A stretch of 64,000 nt of DNA from Vanilla planifolia (Eukaryota > Streptophyta > Magnoliopsida > Asparagales > Orchidaceae): positions 251,809 through 315,808 of the forward strand of contig JAIUJO010000160.1 of the NCBI GenBank assembly GCA_023846275.1. The letters are read 5' to 3'. Position numbers and translations under genes: made by a program. This document shows, one piece after another, positions 1 to 12,665 of the stretch (positions are counted from its first letter, which is position 1; the number at the start of each line of letters is the position of its first letter). A model generated the notes under the pieces. The model did no database searches and was not told the DNA's origin. It worked only from the letters and a program-made list of their open reading frames with translations.

Positions 1-259
1 CAATTGCTTAACAAATTCATCAGTGCCTCCTGACTCCTTATGATTAAGCTAGTTAAGGAGTTATGCCCTGAATATATTGACCCAAAATTGCTACAAGACT
101 TATGCCTTAAATCGATAATCTGAGCAATCCTACCTTGATTTTTTTAGAGCTCCTAGTGTGTGGCTGCTCATGCCCCATGCCTGTATTGCAAACCATAGAC
201 CTGGCTCATGTCCTTTGGCCTTTGCAGTGCAAAAAATATTGAAAACATTACAAAAATTA

Positions 260-287
260 TATATATGTGTATATATATATATATTAT
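260..287. repeat. AT/TG microsatellite
   Basis: A short run of alternating TA with one TGTG interruption. It is a simple-sequence repeat with no evident function. Confidence 0.8.
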
Positions 288-2586
288 TTGAATAATTAAA
301 AGATTTTAAAAAGTCAAATATCTTAATTAAAAAAACAAATACTACTTAAATACAACTTAAATACACCCTTAAATATAAAAAATGATAATAATTTATGCCA
401 TAATTGTATAGAAATTACATGATTTAACAAGCTATCCATAAGGATTTAGAAATATACTTTTTTGTGCATTAGCAGCTCCACAAATCCAATTATTGTTGGC
501 TCCAAAGTTAGTAATTTAAGCCATCTAAATTTAATTAATTATTTAAGCTCTAGCTTTGCTCCAACAAACTCAAACTGTTACCATTAATCTTAAGATTTAA
601 CAAATATAATACAAAGCTCAAAAAAGTGTAGGCAAATATTTTGACTGACTTTATCGTCATCACATGAAATATACAACAAAATTAATTATAAATATGATTT
701 TTTAATATCTAAAAAAAGTTTTACAATAAATAATAAAAATTATCACAATAAAAATATATTATGTTTTTTAAAAAAAACTTTATATAATATAAAATGAAAA
801 GCTTCAAAACAATTATGGTATTTATGTTAGAATAAATACAAAATAGTTTTTTACAAATAAAAAACTGAAAAATTTTAATAGATACCAAACAAAAATTTAA
901 AAAGTTTGGGTACATACAAATTTAAAACAACACTCTGTGATAATTTGATCAAGAAAAATTTATTTGAAAACAAAAGTATTAAAATTAAATAACATTATGA
1001 TAAAAATTTATCAACTGTGTAACAAAAAATATTTTAGTACAAAAAAAACATTTTGAACGTGAAGAAAAAAACAACTACCATTACTATTAAATGTTTAATG
1101 CATCAAATTAGATTAGCATTTCAAATAAACAGGATAATTACATTCAATGTTTAATAAATAAAAAAATAAATTAGAATTATAATAATAGATAAAAAGTAGA
1201 AAAGTATTTGAAATTAAAATATTCAAACATGCATCACATTCAACAAAATGGTTTCTTAAAAACAATAGGCATGCTAATCTTTATGTTACCTAAAAACTGT
1301 AGACAATTGTGAGAAACCAAATGTAAATAATATTGTAGATTTTTAAATCATTAAATACAACTATGAAAGGAGTTGATGATAAATAATGATCACAAAAAAA
1401 TATGAAAGAATTGAAAATTTGAAAAGTAAAGAAACAATAACAATATTAAAATGTTTAATAAAAAAAATATGTGATACAAATGTGTTTTTTGTTAATATAG
1501 GCTTAGTGAACGCTTTTAAGTATGTTAAATAAGAAAGAATAAAAAAATAATATGAAATTTTTAAGATACATAAAGTTTACAATGTAAAGTTTTAACTACA
1601 TGACAAAAATAAAAAATTACTTGTAGTTTGCTAACGCAAAACACCATTGTTGTAAATTTAATACGAAAAATATTTAAAAATAAAAAGATTTCAAGAATTG
1701 TCGAAATGGATAAATAAATAAAAATTTTAAAATACTGCAATAGTTAAAAATTAAAATATTAAAAACAATGTGTATACTTGTCAATAATATGTTATTTAAA
1801 AAACGTAATAAAAATAGTAATTTACATCTAATGAAAGGAGATATAAGTTGTGAATAAAATATTAAAAAAAGTACTAAATATTGACCAATAAAAAAATTTG
1901 TTAAGCATTTTTCATATTGTTGTAAATAAAAATTGAATGTAATCATTCAATTATGACATGTCTACTTCAATTAAAATGGACATAATATAAAAATAATATC
2001 ATGTATTTTCAAAGAAAACTTGTTGATATTGGAACAAAAAATTAGAAAATTGAAATAACAAGTTATATTAATAAAAAATTTAAATGTAAAAAATTACTTA
2101 TTTTTTCTATTTTTTGAATATTTTATTAAAGCTCATTTTCCTTTCAACATTATATGAATTAAAACATGAATTTCAAATATCCAAAAAGATGTAATTAATA
2201 TATTAGAAAAAACACTTTTAATAAAGAAATAAAAAAATAAACAATTTGATGAAAGTTATGCACAAATCTTATTTGAAACTATTATGGAGAGCAAGGAAAC
2301 TTTTAAATTAAAATAAAAGTCCCCACAAAAGCAAAACGTTTCTTAATTGTAAATAATACATATAATAAAATAACAATCACGAAAAATTATAATTAAATTA
2401 AAAAATTTTATTAAATGAAAGGAGATATATGTAATATAAAGAAAAAAAATTTAAGATTTGTAAAAAATAGAACATTACCAAAAAAAAGCTAGAAAACAAA
2501 TGTTCCAAGAAAAATATAAAATATGAAAAATTGAAAATGAATAATAATAAAATTAAATATATCACAAAAAAAAAAGATGTTTAAAA

Positions 2587-2627
2587 AAATTACTCATTTT
2601 TCATACAAAATTACTCATTTTTCATAC
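2587..2627. repeat. 21-bp direct duplication
   Basis: The 20-base string aaattactcatttttcatac occurs twice, at 2,587-2,606 and 2,608-2,627, giving an exact tandem duplication with a 21-base period. Its perfection in otherwise scrambled DNA suggests a recent slippage event. Confidence 0.9.
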
Positions 2628-4050
2628 CTAATGGAAATTTATGATATAATACTTAAATATATTGCTGAAATGAAATAATTTTTGTTAGTAAAGCAATATT
2701 TTCAAATGTTAAATTTTAATAATAACATATTAAATATAATATATATTGCTAAGAAATTTAACATTTCAAAAACTTAAGAAACTATAGATCAAGATTTAGT
2801 TATTCCTTTACACAAATCAAACACATGCACATTACATTTTGTGTAAAGATTATCTTTAACATTAGATTAAAAAATGAATTTAAAAAATACATAAAATTTG
2901 TTTGATTAATATTAAAAAAGTAAAGGTCATTAAAATATCCACATAGTATATTAACGGAAATTTTTGTTAATAATGCAAGAAAAATAAACATTATGTTTTG
3001 AAACAAGAAATTTAGAAAGTTGAAAGGTAGAAAAAATTATAATAATGAAACAACGAAAAAAATAAAAAAAATAAGGTGTAAATAGATTTTAGAAATAATA
3101 TTCATAATATTGAAGTCTTAAAAAATTTCCAAAGACCAAAGTTGTTATTTGAAAATAAAAACAATTAAACTTTTGATTATTTTAAATCATAAAATGTTTA
3201 TGCGATTAAAGTGAGAAAATTATCCAAAAGTAAAAAAATTTACATGATGCACTAAAAAAATATTTGTTAAAAGTTCAATTTTTGTTATGTAATATGTGAA
3301 TTTATTTAATATATAATTAGAAGTAGGGTTGTTATGTGATATAATTGAATGATATAAATCATGACATTCCCTAAAAATCTCCCATGTTACAAAAATTCAA
3401 AAAATAACATGAAATATTAATAAATAATAGACATGTAAAATTTATTTATTTAATATATTTATGAGACAATATTCTGACTACAGCATCAACAAAAATGTTT
3501 TCTTATTACAAATAGAAAAGACTTAAAAGTTTAAATTATATTATTTTAAGGAATAATTAACCCATTAAAAAAATATGATGATATAATTTTAATAAAAAAG
3601 AGAAAAATTATCTAACAAAAGATTTGATAAACTTAAAAATGTTTTAGCATGTACTTTTTTATTAATGCAAACCTAATAAACATAATTTTGTAAATAGAAA
3701 TTCTTATCAATTTTAACATATAAATATCTCATTATTGTAACACAACACTAAAAATGTTGAAAACTACGTGCATACATGTGTACAAAACTTTTCTAATTCT
3801 AACAACAAATTCAAAAAAAAAATCCCACAAAAATTAAAAAAATTAAATATTTAAAGGAAATTTAAAACCTTAAAAATTATTTTTTTGTTGTGGTGGACAC
3901 AAAATATTGTCTCGGTAAAATAATTAATGATGTTTAATATTAAAAAAATTAAATTAAAAAACTTTAAAATCATAAGGAATAGTATAAAAACTATATCAAT
4001 GCACAAATTGAAAAAAAAATACAAAATGAGATGGATACATTTGAATTTCA

Positions 4051-7000
4051 ATTTTTAAGTCCAATTTTGTAGAGTAAACTAAAAACTTTTTGATATAGCT
4101 CTCTAAAGATGATATCTAGTAATTATTTGTTGGCTTATTATGAATATTTAGTAATAACTAATGAAAGTAAAAAATTGCGATGCAGCATAGCATACATGCA
4201 TCTTAAGTTTCACTAAAGATTGACGGCTTGTCTTAGTGGCTTCATTAACTTCCTGATCTAGGTTGAGTGGGTTTGCTTCAAATGCTGTTGCTAAACAATT
4301 TCATGATCTTATGTTCATTATATTTAATTAGTAAAACTATTAACGTTTCCATTGTAGATAAGTTGTAGTTACTTAAAAAAAATGAAGCAATTATCCAATT
4401 AAATCGTTTTCTTAAGTTTCAATTAACATGTTTAGCTCTAGAACATAAGATATTCAACACAAAATATCATAGATTAAAAATATGTGATATAAATTATGAA
4501 AATAAGTTTAAAATAAGCTTAATATTTTCCCTAATTTATGGTCATCAAATATGATGACTAATGTTACATATGTACGATCTAGTTTTTCAATTAATTTATT
4601 AGTAAAAATTAGAACTATAAATTGGTCATACTTTTAAATGATCTCATTATGTATATATGACTATCATTTGAGATAGAAATATATAATGCGAATATAGTTT
4701 TACATGGTAAATATCTTGTCACATTCTTTTTGATGTTCAAAAAGTTGAGTTCTTCAACAAACGATATTTATACCAACCCTTTTTCACATGTGTAAAATTT
4801 TTATTTCCTATGAGAATCTGAAGACTTTACTAAACTGTAATTGAGTTGAACATGTATGATATAATTGTAACTTTGATATTGTCACTTAACATTCTATGAT
4901 AAGCCTCTCATTATTAGTAAGTTCTATCTTCCACATAAGGGTAGGCATTTTGTTTTGTGTTTTTGCATAAGTTTTATATGAAATGGTACAAAGTAGGATG
5001 TTCTACTTGTGTGAATTATTTGTTTTTGTTCACTACATAGAGGACTAAAGAAAAAAATGTTACAATGTCATTATAAAAAATATCATATTATCTTTATGTA
5101 TATGACTTTTTTGTTATGGTAAAATTTGTTAACAAAACATTATCATTTTATGGTGTGAATATATGGTACAAAAAATTCCTAACAGATCTACTTATATGTC
5201 CTTTTTATATATTTAAGACCAACTTAGCTTAATGTGGTGAATTTATTATGGTTGTACAATTTGAGTGATCATTTAGAACAAAAATTAAAAACATAAAAAG
5301 GGCAATAAAGGTTTTCATTTTATCGTCTCTTCATTTACGTCAAACTTCCATGACCAACTTATGTTGCAAATATGTAAATATGAAATGGCGAGTTCATTAA
5401 GGCAATGAGCTCTATCTAACTATTACACTAAAACGATATAATGATTGTAAGTTTATAAAAAAATTACTAAATTCATAATGGCTAGTTTAATTACTCTAGG
5501 AAAAAAAATAAAGCTATTCGACTTGCTTTTAAAAATGATTGGTACATTAAGAATACAGGTAGGACTATTTTTTTATGTTAGAATAGATGGATGAAGACAT
5601 TTCCTTCTATTATCTTTATTTAGTTAATACTAAGTATAGTAATATCTTCACCACACATTTAGATATTATGTCACTTTTGTGAAAAAAGGATTAACGTAAA
5701 TGGTGTAAAACATTTTCTATGTATTAAAAATTTTAATCTTTCAAATACCATAATTATTGTTATGTTATGGTCAAGGCTGGCTAATCACTGTAACCTCATA
5801 GGTGTTGTGTTGAATCAGTGATTAATAAACTTGTTGCAAGGATTTCTAGTATGCCCACCATATGGTCTTGTTTTTTTATGGTGAATTTTTTTAATATCTA
5901 TTAACATTGTGGATTGTCTTCTATTTCTTTGGAAACAATAAGTATTGTGGAAAAATTGTTTTAAAGTTTTTTTGGAATCATTAACTATAATTTTCTAAAT
6001 GTTTTTTTCCATCCTAGCATTGTTCCTGATGATAGGGGTCATAGGTCATGTACAATTGTTCAACTTAACCTAAATGGACAAAAAGTTTTACACTTTGCTT
6101 CTTGTTGTGAAGAAACGAAAGATTTAAGTTATTTGTAGATAATTTGTTCCAAATCACTATTTTATATTAGAAAGAGAAGAAACAAAAGGAATAGAAAAGG
6201 AAAATAACATCATGTACTCTCAAACTAAGTTTGTCAATCAAAGGTGCAGTGTTTAATTGATGTCTTGGAGATAACTCACTTGTCTAATGTGATGATAATT
6301 TATATAAATACATTAATTAATAATTAAATAAATAATGAAGCTAATGAACATTATGCTAACTTAAAAGTCAAAAGAAACAAGCATGAATAATATATTCATG
6401 GGTTATATGAGGCATGAAACTTTTGAAGTAATGAGTCACTCTTAAAGGCAGCATAGTCACACATTTATTTTATAAATGACTTAAGAGACAAGCATGTTTA
6501 TTGTGAAAACAATTATTTGTAAGCAATTCATACATTGATGTTTTCAATTAATGTGATATTTGCTTAACAAAAAAAATGTAGATGTCAAAAAAATTTATTC
6601 TCTTATGTTGCAAAAGGAACTTATTAAATTGAAGGAAAATTTTGTACATCTTTCTTAACTTATTTCTTCATGCACGCAAGTTATTTTGATGTGAATTTGA
6701 GTGAATGTTTTAAGACTATTAATAGTCAATCTCATTTATGTGTGACTTCTATCCTTTCTTTCAATTGAATTGAAAACAATCGCGTGTGTTGGAACACAAC
6801 ATAACAACTTCCAAGTCATTGTTTTAGTACTTCTCTTAATAAAGTGAATAACTAGGCCCTTTGAAGTTAGATGTTTCTACTTTAAATTTTGCACATCATA
6901 AAATTTCTTGAGTATGTAATGACGTGGAGTCAACAATAGAGTTAAACAAAATTGGAATTTCTACTAATGGTATTTCAAACAATGGCCTTTGTCAAAAAAT

Positions 7001-7539
7001 CTAGTGTGATAACTTAGCCAAACTTGACAAAGGATGCCATTAACAAAGTAATGAGCTAGTTCAAAGCAAAAATTAAAAAAAAATAGACAACTCTTAAGAT
7101 CATCTTGTTTTTTGTATGAAGGAATTGAGTCAAGTAATTAATAAAAAAAATGTCAATGAAGATGTAAATTTAAATAACCAACAATAGGAAATGAATGAAG
7201 CCCCCAAAATTTCTACTTTATTTGTTAACCCTTAAGCCAAGAAATCCATTATGGATGATCAATCACATATCTTAATAAAAAAATAAAAAGCATATCCCTA
7301 ATGTTAATAATGACAGCTAATATATACAAGGGAGTGCAACTATCTAGCATGTCAATCAATGAATGACTATGGCTCTTTAAAAAATTCTAAAAAAATGAGA
7401 AAAAAAAATGATTAAGTTTTTTATTCAAAAAATTAATTTAATAAAATTTCGCATTTATGTGGTAATCTAGATCTTACAAGTTTTAGTGAACTTTAAAGAG
7501 ACCAACAACCTCTGTGTTTGAAATTCATACTAATGACTT
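4051..7539. other. Unassigned; possible 5' part of the plus-strand LINE
   Basis: AT content is milder here than in the first 4 kb, more like the retroelement regions. The following LINE ORF2 is on the plus strand, so a first ORF and 5' UTR would be expected in this interval. Plus-strand frames around 6,920-7,300 read as charged and Asn-rich stretches between stops, which could be ORF1 tail. I could not identify a DUF4283 domain or a zinc knuckle. No other gene is visible. Confidence 0.3.
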
Positions 7540-8450
7540 CAATCCATTGAAATGTCAAGGGATGAGAAAAAGTTGTAAATGATTAAGAAAAAATCAATTA
7601 TCCCAAAACGTATTAGAGGATGAATTCAGCTATCCAAATTTTAGATAATGCTAGTCTTAGTGATTGAATTCTTATTTTGAAATATTTGTGATGCTACTAA
7701 AAATGGTTTAGCCAAGTGATTAATTAATTTATTAAAATGTATATTGTGTTAAATAAGTTCCCTTGTTGGAACCTATGTCTTCTATGTATAAGACATGAAA
7801 ATTTGCTATCAAAGTCAATTTTTAGCATTGTTATTACAGTCAATCAAACAAGATATAGATTCTTTGGAAGGATTTCAATTATAATGTTGACGTTAATGAA
7901 TAGTAGTTTATCTATATCAACATCAAGCATCTAGACTAGGTTACTAAAGATGGCTACACTTTCACCTATGATAAAAACAAGGTATCTAGAAAGAGTCCAC
8001 TAAAGGCGAGTTATGACACATTGTCAACTACACAACAAATCCATGGATAGTGCGTAGAGATTTTCATGGAATCACATCTTCAAATGTTTACAATGTGCAA
8101 TCTTCTCCTAAACAAAAACTAATGCAAGAGTTTGTTGATTGTATAATTCTATCACCTTAAGCAACGGTCATTTTTTAGTCATTCTTTTATGTGGGTAAGA
8201 AATGTTAATAATATATGGTTTGGAAAAGATTAAATAGGGTGCTAGTTAATGAGAAATTAATAGACCTACTTTCAACTTTTATAATTCATCAATTTGTAAG
8301 AACTAGATTAGGACATGCTCCTCTTCTAATAAATGTCATAAAAATTAATCCTTCATCTCCAAAGTAATTTACATTTCATAAAATGTTTTTGAATCACATT
8401 GCATTTGCATAGACAATGGAGAATAATTAGAATTCTTCTTTAAACTACTT
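7540..8450 (+). pseudogene. LINE APE-type endonuclease domain (broken)
   Basis: At 8,041-8,070 the plus strand reads PWIVRRDFHG, the equivalent of the PWIVGGDFN catalytic strand of plant L1 endonucleases, with GG changed to RR and N to H. At 8,231-8,275 it reads RLNRVLVNEKLIDLL, matching the RLDRVLVN motif, and at 8,302-8,331 TRLGHAPLLI, matching TRSDHAPLLI with the catalytic SD replaced by LG. The next stretch, near 8,370-8,430, reads FTFHKMFLNH, the counterpart of PFRFQNMWLSH. Spacing from the presumed start to the SDH-equivalent is about 770 bp, right for this domain. Loss of the catalytic Asp and Asn predicts an inactive enzyme. Confidence 0.85.
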
Positions 8451-8639
8451 CGGGAAGAAGGACCAAGCTTAAAAATAAAATGCACATAAAATAAGCCATA
8501 AAGTATGAAAAAATAAATGTTTGCAAAAGTCTTTTATCCTATTAAATTAGATAAGGATTGAAACACAAATATGTAATTCTTTTAAGAAAACAAAAAGAGG
8601 ATTAGTGGAAAGTGTTTTATCATGTTAATTCTTATTATT

Positions 8640-9790
8640 AACAAGATTTTGAATTAGTGGAATTTTATTTAAAATAGAAAATAAGAATTAGATGGCTAAT
8701 ATAAAGAGAAAGAAACACAACACTCCTTTACACAAAAGTGATGATGTGAAGAAACAAATAAAGAGGACAAAATAATGACAATTTGAGTCAACCACATTTA
8801 GAATCTTTTTAATTCTTCTTAATTATTTAAATGTGAAAATATGGTTAACTACATAATTTCCTTATTAACAAAAGCAAACTAACAATATAATAATGTAAGA
8901 TATCCTAGGAGGAAATAAATATAAAAATTTTAATATGAAGTTAGATACCAATCCGGGCTTAAATGTTTTTAATGGAAATTTCTTCATTAGTTATTTAGAT
9001 TTAATTTGAAATGTTGTGTTGAATGTAGGTAAAGAATTTTTATAAGTTCACCAATTCTTTGTGGTGTTTTAGACACAAAAATTATTTATATTCATAAATC
9101 ACATAACTAAGAAATTTTTGTTGATTTTATACTAGATGTTCTTCAAAACAACATGAAAATAATATTCATAATTCTCACTGTTGAATAAACATAACAAAAT
9201 TTTTATAGCCTTATTTCTTTAAAGAAAAAAAGTTTTATAAATGTAGTGATATTCTACAAAACATATTTAAAGTTTAGTAATTAGTATATTCTCTTATCAG
9301 TAAAAAAAAGTGACAATATAGTTATTATGTTTGATTTTAGGAATATGAATTAAACATATCATGAAAATTTTTGTAAGAAACTTTCCAAGTATGGTGTTAA
9401 TAGCAATCTTATTGAGGTGCTCACAAATTATCTTTGCAATGCATGGATATAACCAATCATTTGTGAATCACAAAAGTTTTTCCAATGTTCTATCAGTCTT
9501 AGTCATGATAATCCATATCTTTGTTTTCATCTCATTCATGGAGTTCTTTGAGAGTAGCCTAATAACATTTTTCTTGAAGGCAGAATGATATTATATGGAG
9601 AACATAGATCATCTATATCTATCGCTCTCCTAGCTTATACAAACAAGATAATTATCATTATTATAGAACATCTAAAAACTACTATTAATCTTAGTAACTT
9701 TCTATAGCTCTTCCAACACTGTATTAGGTTCTTAAACATAAAAATTAAAAGAGAGGATATCTAAAAAAATACAAATAGTATATTGCAAGT
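8640..9790 (+). pseudogene. LINE reverse transcriptase, fingers and palm (broken)
   Basis: The pre-RT segment at 8,640-8,770 resembles the W-x-QKARIRWL-x-EGDRNT-x-FFH motif (observed KIRIRWLI then RERNTTLLYTK). The fingers at 8,948-9,060 include VFNGNFFISYLDLI, corresponding to the PGPDGFNG-FF-SCWDII motif. The palm follows at 9,380-9,660: a KYGVNSNLIEVL segment parallels the FGF-x-x-FI-x-L motif, and ISIALLAYTNKIIIIIIEHL parallels ISHLLYADDIIIF, with the catalytic YADD changed to YTNK. The 75-codon open frame at 9,361-9,588 is mostly in a different frame from the RT homology, so its own protein is not meaningful. Several frameshifts are required; the gene is dead. Confidence 0.8.
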
Positions 9791-10160
9791 TAATCAAATT
9801 TGTAAGGGCTCAGGATTACATTAAATAAATCTTCCTTTGGCTTATTTATTGCTATATATAGGTTAGAAGAAAGTAGCATACTTCCAAAATTTGATTGATA
9901 AAATTAAAAATAGATTTCCTTAGGTGGAAAAGGAAGTTGTTATCTATGAAGGGTGGACTCATTCTCATCTAGCATGCGATTTCCTTAATTCCTATATATA
10001 TTGCAATGACAAGTCAACTCCTAATGTTGTTTTATAATAGATTAAAAATGGAGTGAATTGACTTTTGTGTGGAGGCAATGAAGGAAATCTTAAGAATCAC
10101 TTGACTTCTTGGAAAAAATTAATTTACTATTAGAGGAAAAAAACCTTGCTATTTAGAAAA
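9790..10160 (+). pseudogene. LINE post-RT thumb segment
   Basis: The plus strand at 9,916-10,011 reads FLRWKRKLLSMKGGLILI, a stop, then HAISLIPIYIAMTS. This is the highly characteristic plant L1 segment W-K-x-K-x-LS-x-GGR-x-TLI-x-x-V-x-x-(L/I)P-x-Y following the reverse transcriptase palm. The downstream bases to about 10,150 keep an FYNRL-like and a DF-like stretch consistent with the I-P-K-x-V-x-x-x-I segment. It lies in the correct order after the palm and fixes the orientation of the element. Confidence 0.82.
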
Positions 10161-10500
10161 TCAAGAAAATGACGAAACTTTTTTATGTAAATTGTAATTG
10201 GTAGATACTCACCAACAATACTTTGTGGTTTAACTACATGTCAGTAAAATACAATTCCTCATATGCTTCAAGAATGAAATCCAACTCATGGGATAGCATG
10301 GAATGAATGAAAATTTTGATTACAATGAATGCAAATTTGCTTAACTCAATGAATTTATTGCATATGGTCTCTAACTTGTGATGTGTAGTTTAGCTATCAT
10401 TCTACCTTGGTTTACAGCCAAGCCTAAAATTTAGATGACAATCATGAAGCACCAAGTGTGCTATCATGTTCTTAATGTTAACAAGGATGATATTCAAAAT

Positions 10501-12368
10501 TAAGCTAATTAAGCTATTCGACACTTCTATCTATTTTTGTATAATACTAAAACTTTTTTCATAACATAGGTACTTGCAACTTCTTAGAGTTATTATTCTT
10601 GTTCATAAAAAATCCTAACATAAAAATTGTTCAATAACAATACATGGTGAGTAATATTCTTCTTAGTGCATGATTTCCTTAACACAACTTCAACAACTAA
10701 TGGATAAAAAAAGCATGCAACAAATTTACTTCTATCAAAACAAAGCATTATTATGATGTAGCACTTCTTCAAATCATAACATTTTGTGAGAAAAAATAGG
10801 CTATCAGTATAACTTGTTATATGTGGAAGCTCAAAAAAGTTTGAAGGTGCGCAAAGAATTTTAGACAATAGACAAATATGATCTTTGTTGATTATGCAAT
10901 AATCCATTTACACTTCGTTATCATTAATACTATTCATGTTATGATGTAGTTGTGTTGTGAAAATTTTTTTGTAAGTGGAATAGGTAGAAAGAATTTTCAA
11001 ATACAAGCATAGGAAAAGCATCTCAACTCTTATATTAAATAGAGTCAATCTTTGTTTACGTTGGACTAATATGATTGGCATCTTTCAATGCAAACATACC
11101 TTTTCAATGGTATGAACATGAACATCAGACATATGAAAAATTGGAAGAGTGTAGTAAGAACATTGTCTCCATATTGTAATCACACAACCAGAGCTTACCC
11201 ACCTCCGATATCATAATTGATTTCTCACCATTTTTTGTAACGAAATCAACAACATCTATTTCACGTGTCCTACTAAATTCTCTGAAGAAAAATTGAATGG
11301 CCCATTTTGTGATGTATAACACATTTATTAGGTGAGTAAAAAAGTGAATAATGCCAAATTTGTTTAAAGAGTACTAAGAGAATGTCAAAGATATGAATGA
11401 AAGTGATTTGTCACTATTTAAAAATCAGACAAAGCCAATTTATATTGCATCATAATCATTTTTAAATAGAAATCACAAACAAAAAGGATATAACCAAATT
11501 ATAAAAAAATGATCAACAAAGATGTGGCGTAGTCTACCAAATCCTTGTTTCTTGTTAGAAGGGTTGTAATGATTAACGTATTATTTATTAATAACCACAT
11601 ATGCGCTGTCAGGGACAACATGGTCATACTGGGAATTGCCATTACACTTAATTTCATAACTTGAACCATTTTTTTGGGTGGCATAGCTAAAATCAACATA
11701 ATGCCCAACGATTATGAGATAGGACTCAAGGGGTAAAGGATATGACCAAAAATTATTAATCAATGATAGGTATTAGAAACTCCTATAATAGGATTTATGG
11801 TGGAAGGTATCGATGAAATGGATGACAACAATGGTGGAGATAAATTCAAATCATAATTTAGATGTCAGATAATCACCTAAAACACTTAGATATAAAACTA
11901 TTGTTGTTTATTATTTTGAATAAACAAAATATTATTTCTAAAAATATAATGCCATTATTAAAAAAGGAACTTTCTATTTATTCTATTATTTAATTTTAAA
12001 TAGATTGTAATTTTAAACCTAAATTCCAAAAGTAAAACTTACTAAACTATAACACTTAATGAAAAAACATTCAAAAATTGTACCATTTGCAAGAAACTAA
12101 GAAAATATAATGGAGAACTTATTCAAAACCTTAAAAATCATATTTAAATAAAAATATAATAAACTAATAAAAATAAATAAAAATCAATAATTGTACTCTA
12201 TTATTAACATAATTTAAGTTGTCTTACATCAATGAAAACTATTAAGAGAAGAATTTTCATGTCATGTGTTAAGTAAATCTTCCTTAAACATAGCATTTGT
12301 GCTATGAACTTGCAAAACAACTAAATTAATATTACATAACTAGTTGAAAAAATATAATAAAAAATCTT
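10501..12368. other. Unassigned; a few unrecognised short open frames
   Basis: This could be the 3' part of the plus-strand LINE or unrelated older DNA. Minus-strand open frames of 104 codons (10,593-10,907), 65 codons (11,125-11,322) and 60 codons (11,581-11,763) have somewhat more mixed amino-acid composition than AT-rich noise. The last contains YVDFSYATQKNGSSYEIK and reads on past one stop to NHYNPSNKKQGFGRLRHIF. I do not recognise any of them and claim no function. Confidence 0.3.
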
Positions 12369-12665
12369 ATGAAAAGGTCAATCGTTTTTCTATCAAAGTA
12401 TATTTTAAGTTGTTCAAATAACCATAATGATTCAAAGCCACTTCTTATTACATTGCCATATTTGACTTTTCTTCTGTCATGTTTAACATTTTCTTACAAC
12501 CCACACTATGTCTTCACATTATTTTGTTTTCAATGCAAGCATGATGTGAGAACATTTGCTGTGTTTTTTAAAATTATTCTTAAGCAACAGTGTTTTAGCA
12601 AGTCCACTCATGGCCTCACTATTATGTATATGTCAAAATCATTGCACTTTGTGCCAGCCAAGTAG
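12369..12665 (+). other. Unrecognised 98-codon open frame
   Basis: A Met-initiated frame with a hydrophobic N-terminal half and an FxCxxKHD-like stretch near the middle. No domain is recognised on this or the opposite strand. There is no visible plant promoter element or splice context that would support a gene. It is probably a chance frame, possibly part of an older decayed element. Confidence 0.15.

Larger units (their letters stand above)
1..4050. other. AT-rich intergenic DNA, no gene
   Basis: Bases 1-230 are less AT-rich than what follows and may be the edge of an older element, but nothing in them is recognisable. From about 240 to 4,050 the DNA is dominated by A and T runs. Short open frames occur on the minus strand (for example near 721-915, 1,674-1,946 and 3,851-4,051), but their products are Phe/Leu/Ile/Tyr-rich, as any AT-rich strand would give, and they match no domain I know. 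The phrase tgaaaggag recurs near 1,365, 1,833 and 2,414, hinting at dispersed or badly decayed repeats, but the spacing is irregular. Confidence 0.6.
7540..10500 (+). mobile_element. Decayed L1-type LINE, ORF2 remnant
   Basis: A non-LTR retrotransposon remnant. ORF2 of plant L1 elements encodes an APE-type endonuclease that nicks the target and a reverse transcriptase that copies the element RNA there. In order on the plus strand I can read the endonuclease (about 7,540-8,450), the linker and pre-RT segment (8,640-8,770), the RT fingers (8,948-9,060), the RT palm (9,380-9,660) and the post-RT thumb (9,870-10,160). Many frameshifts and stops separate these blocks and key residues are substituted, so it is a pseudogene. 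The start is set by a degenerate WNCQG-like endonuclease opening (FNPLKCQGMRKS near 7,540). The 3' end is uncertain: zinc-finger and RNase H tail domains were not convincingly found after 10,160, and no poly(A) tail or target duplication is visible. Confidence 0.82.

Noticed and set aside
721-4051. Four minus-strand open frames of 64-90 codons
   Set aside because: Products are almost entirely Phe, Leu, Ile, Tyr and Asn, as any strand with long A runs would give. No domain, no gene context.
9361-9588. 75-codon plus-strand open frame as a gene
   Set aside because: It overlaps the LINE reverse transcriptase, and most RT homology lies in a different frame, so the open frame is incidental.
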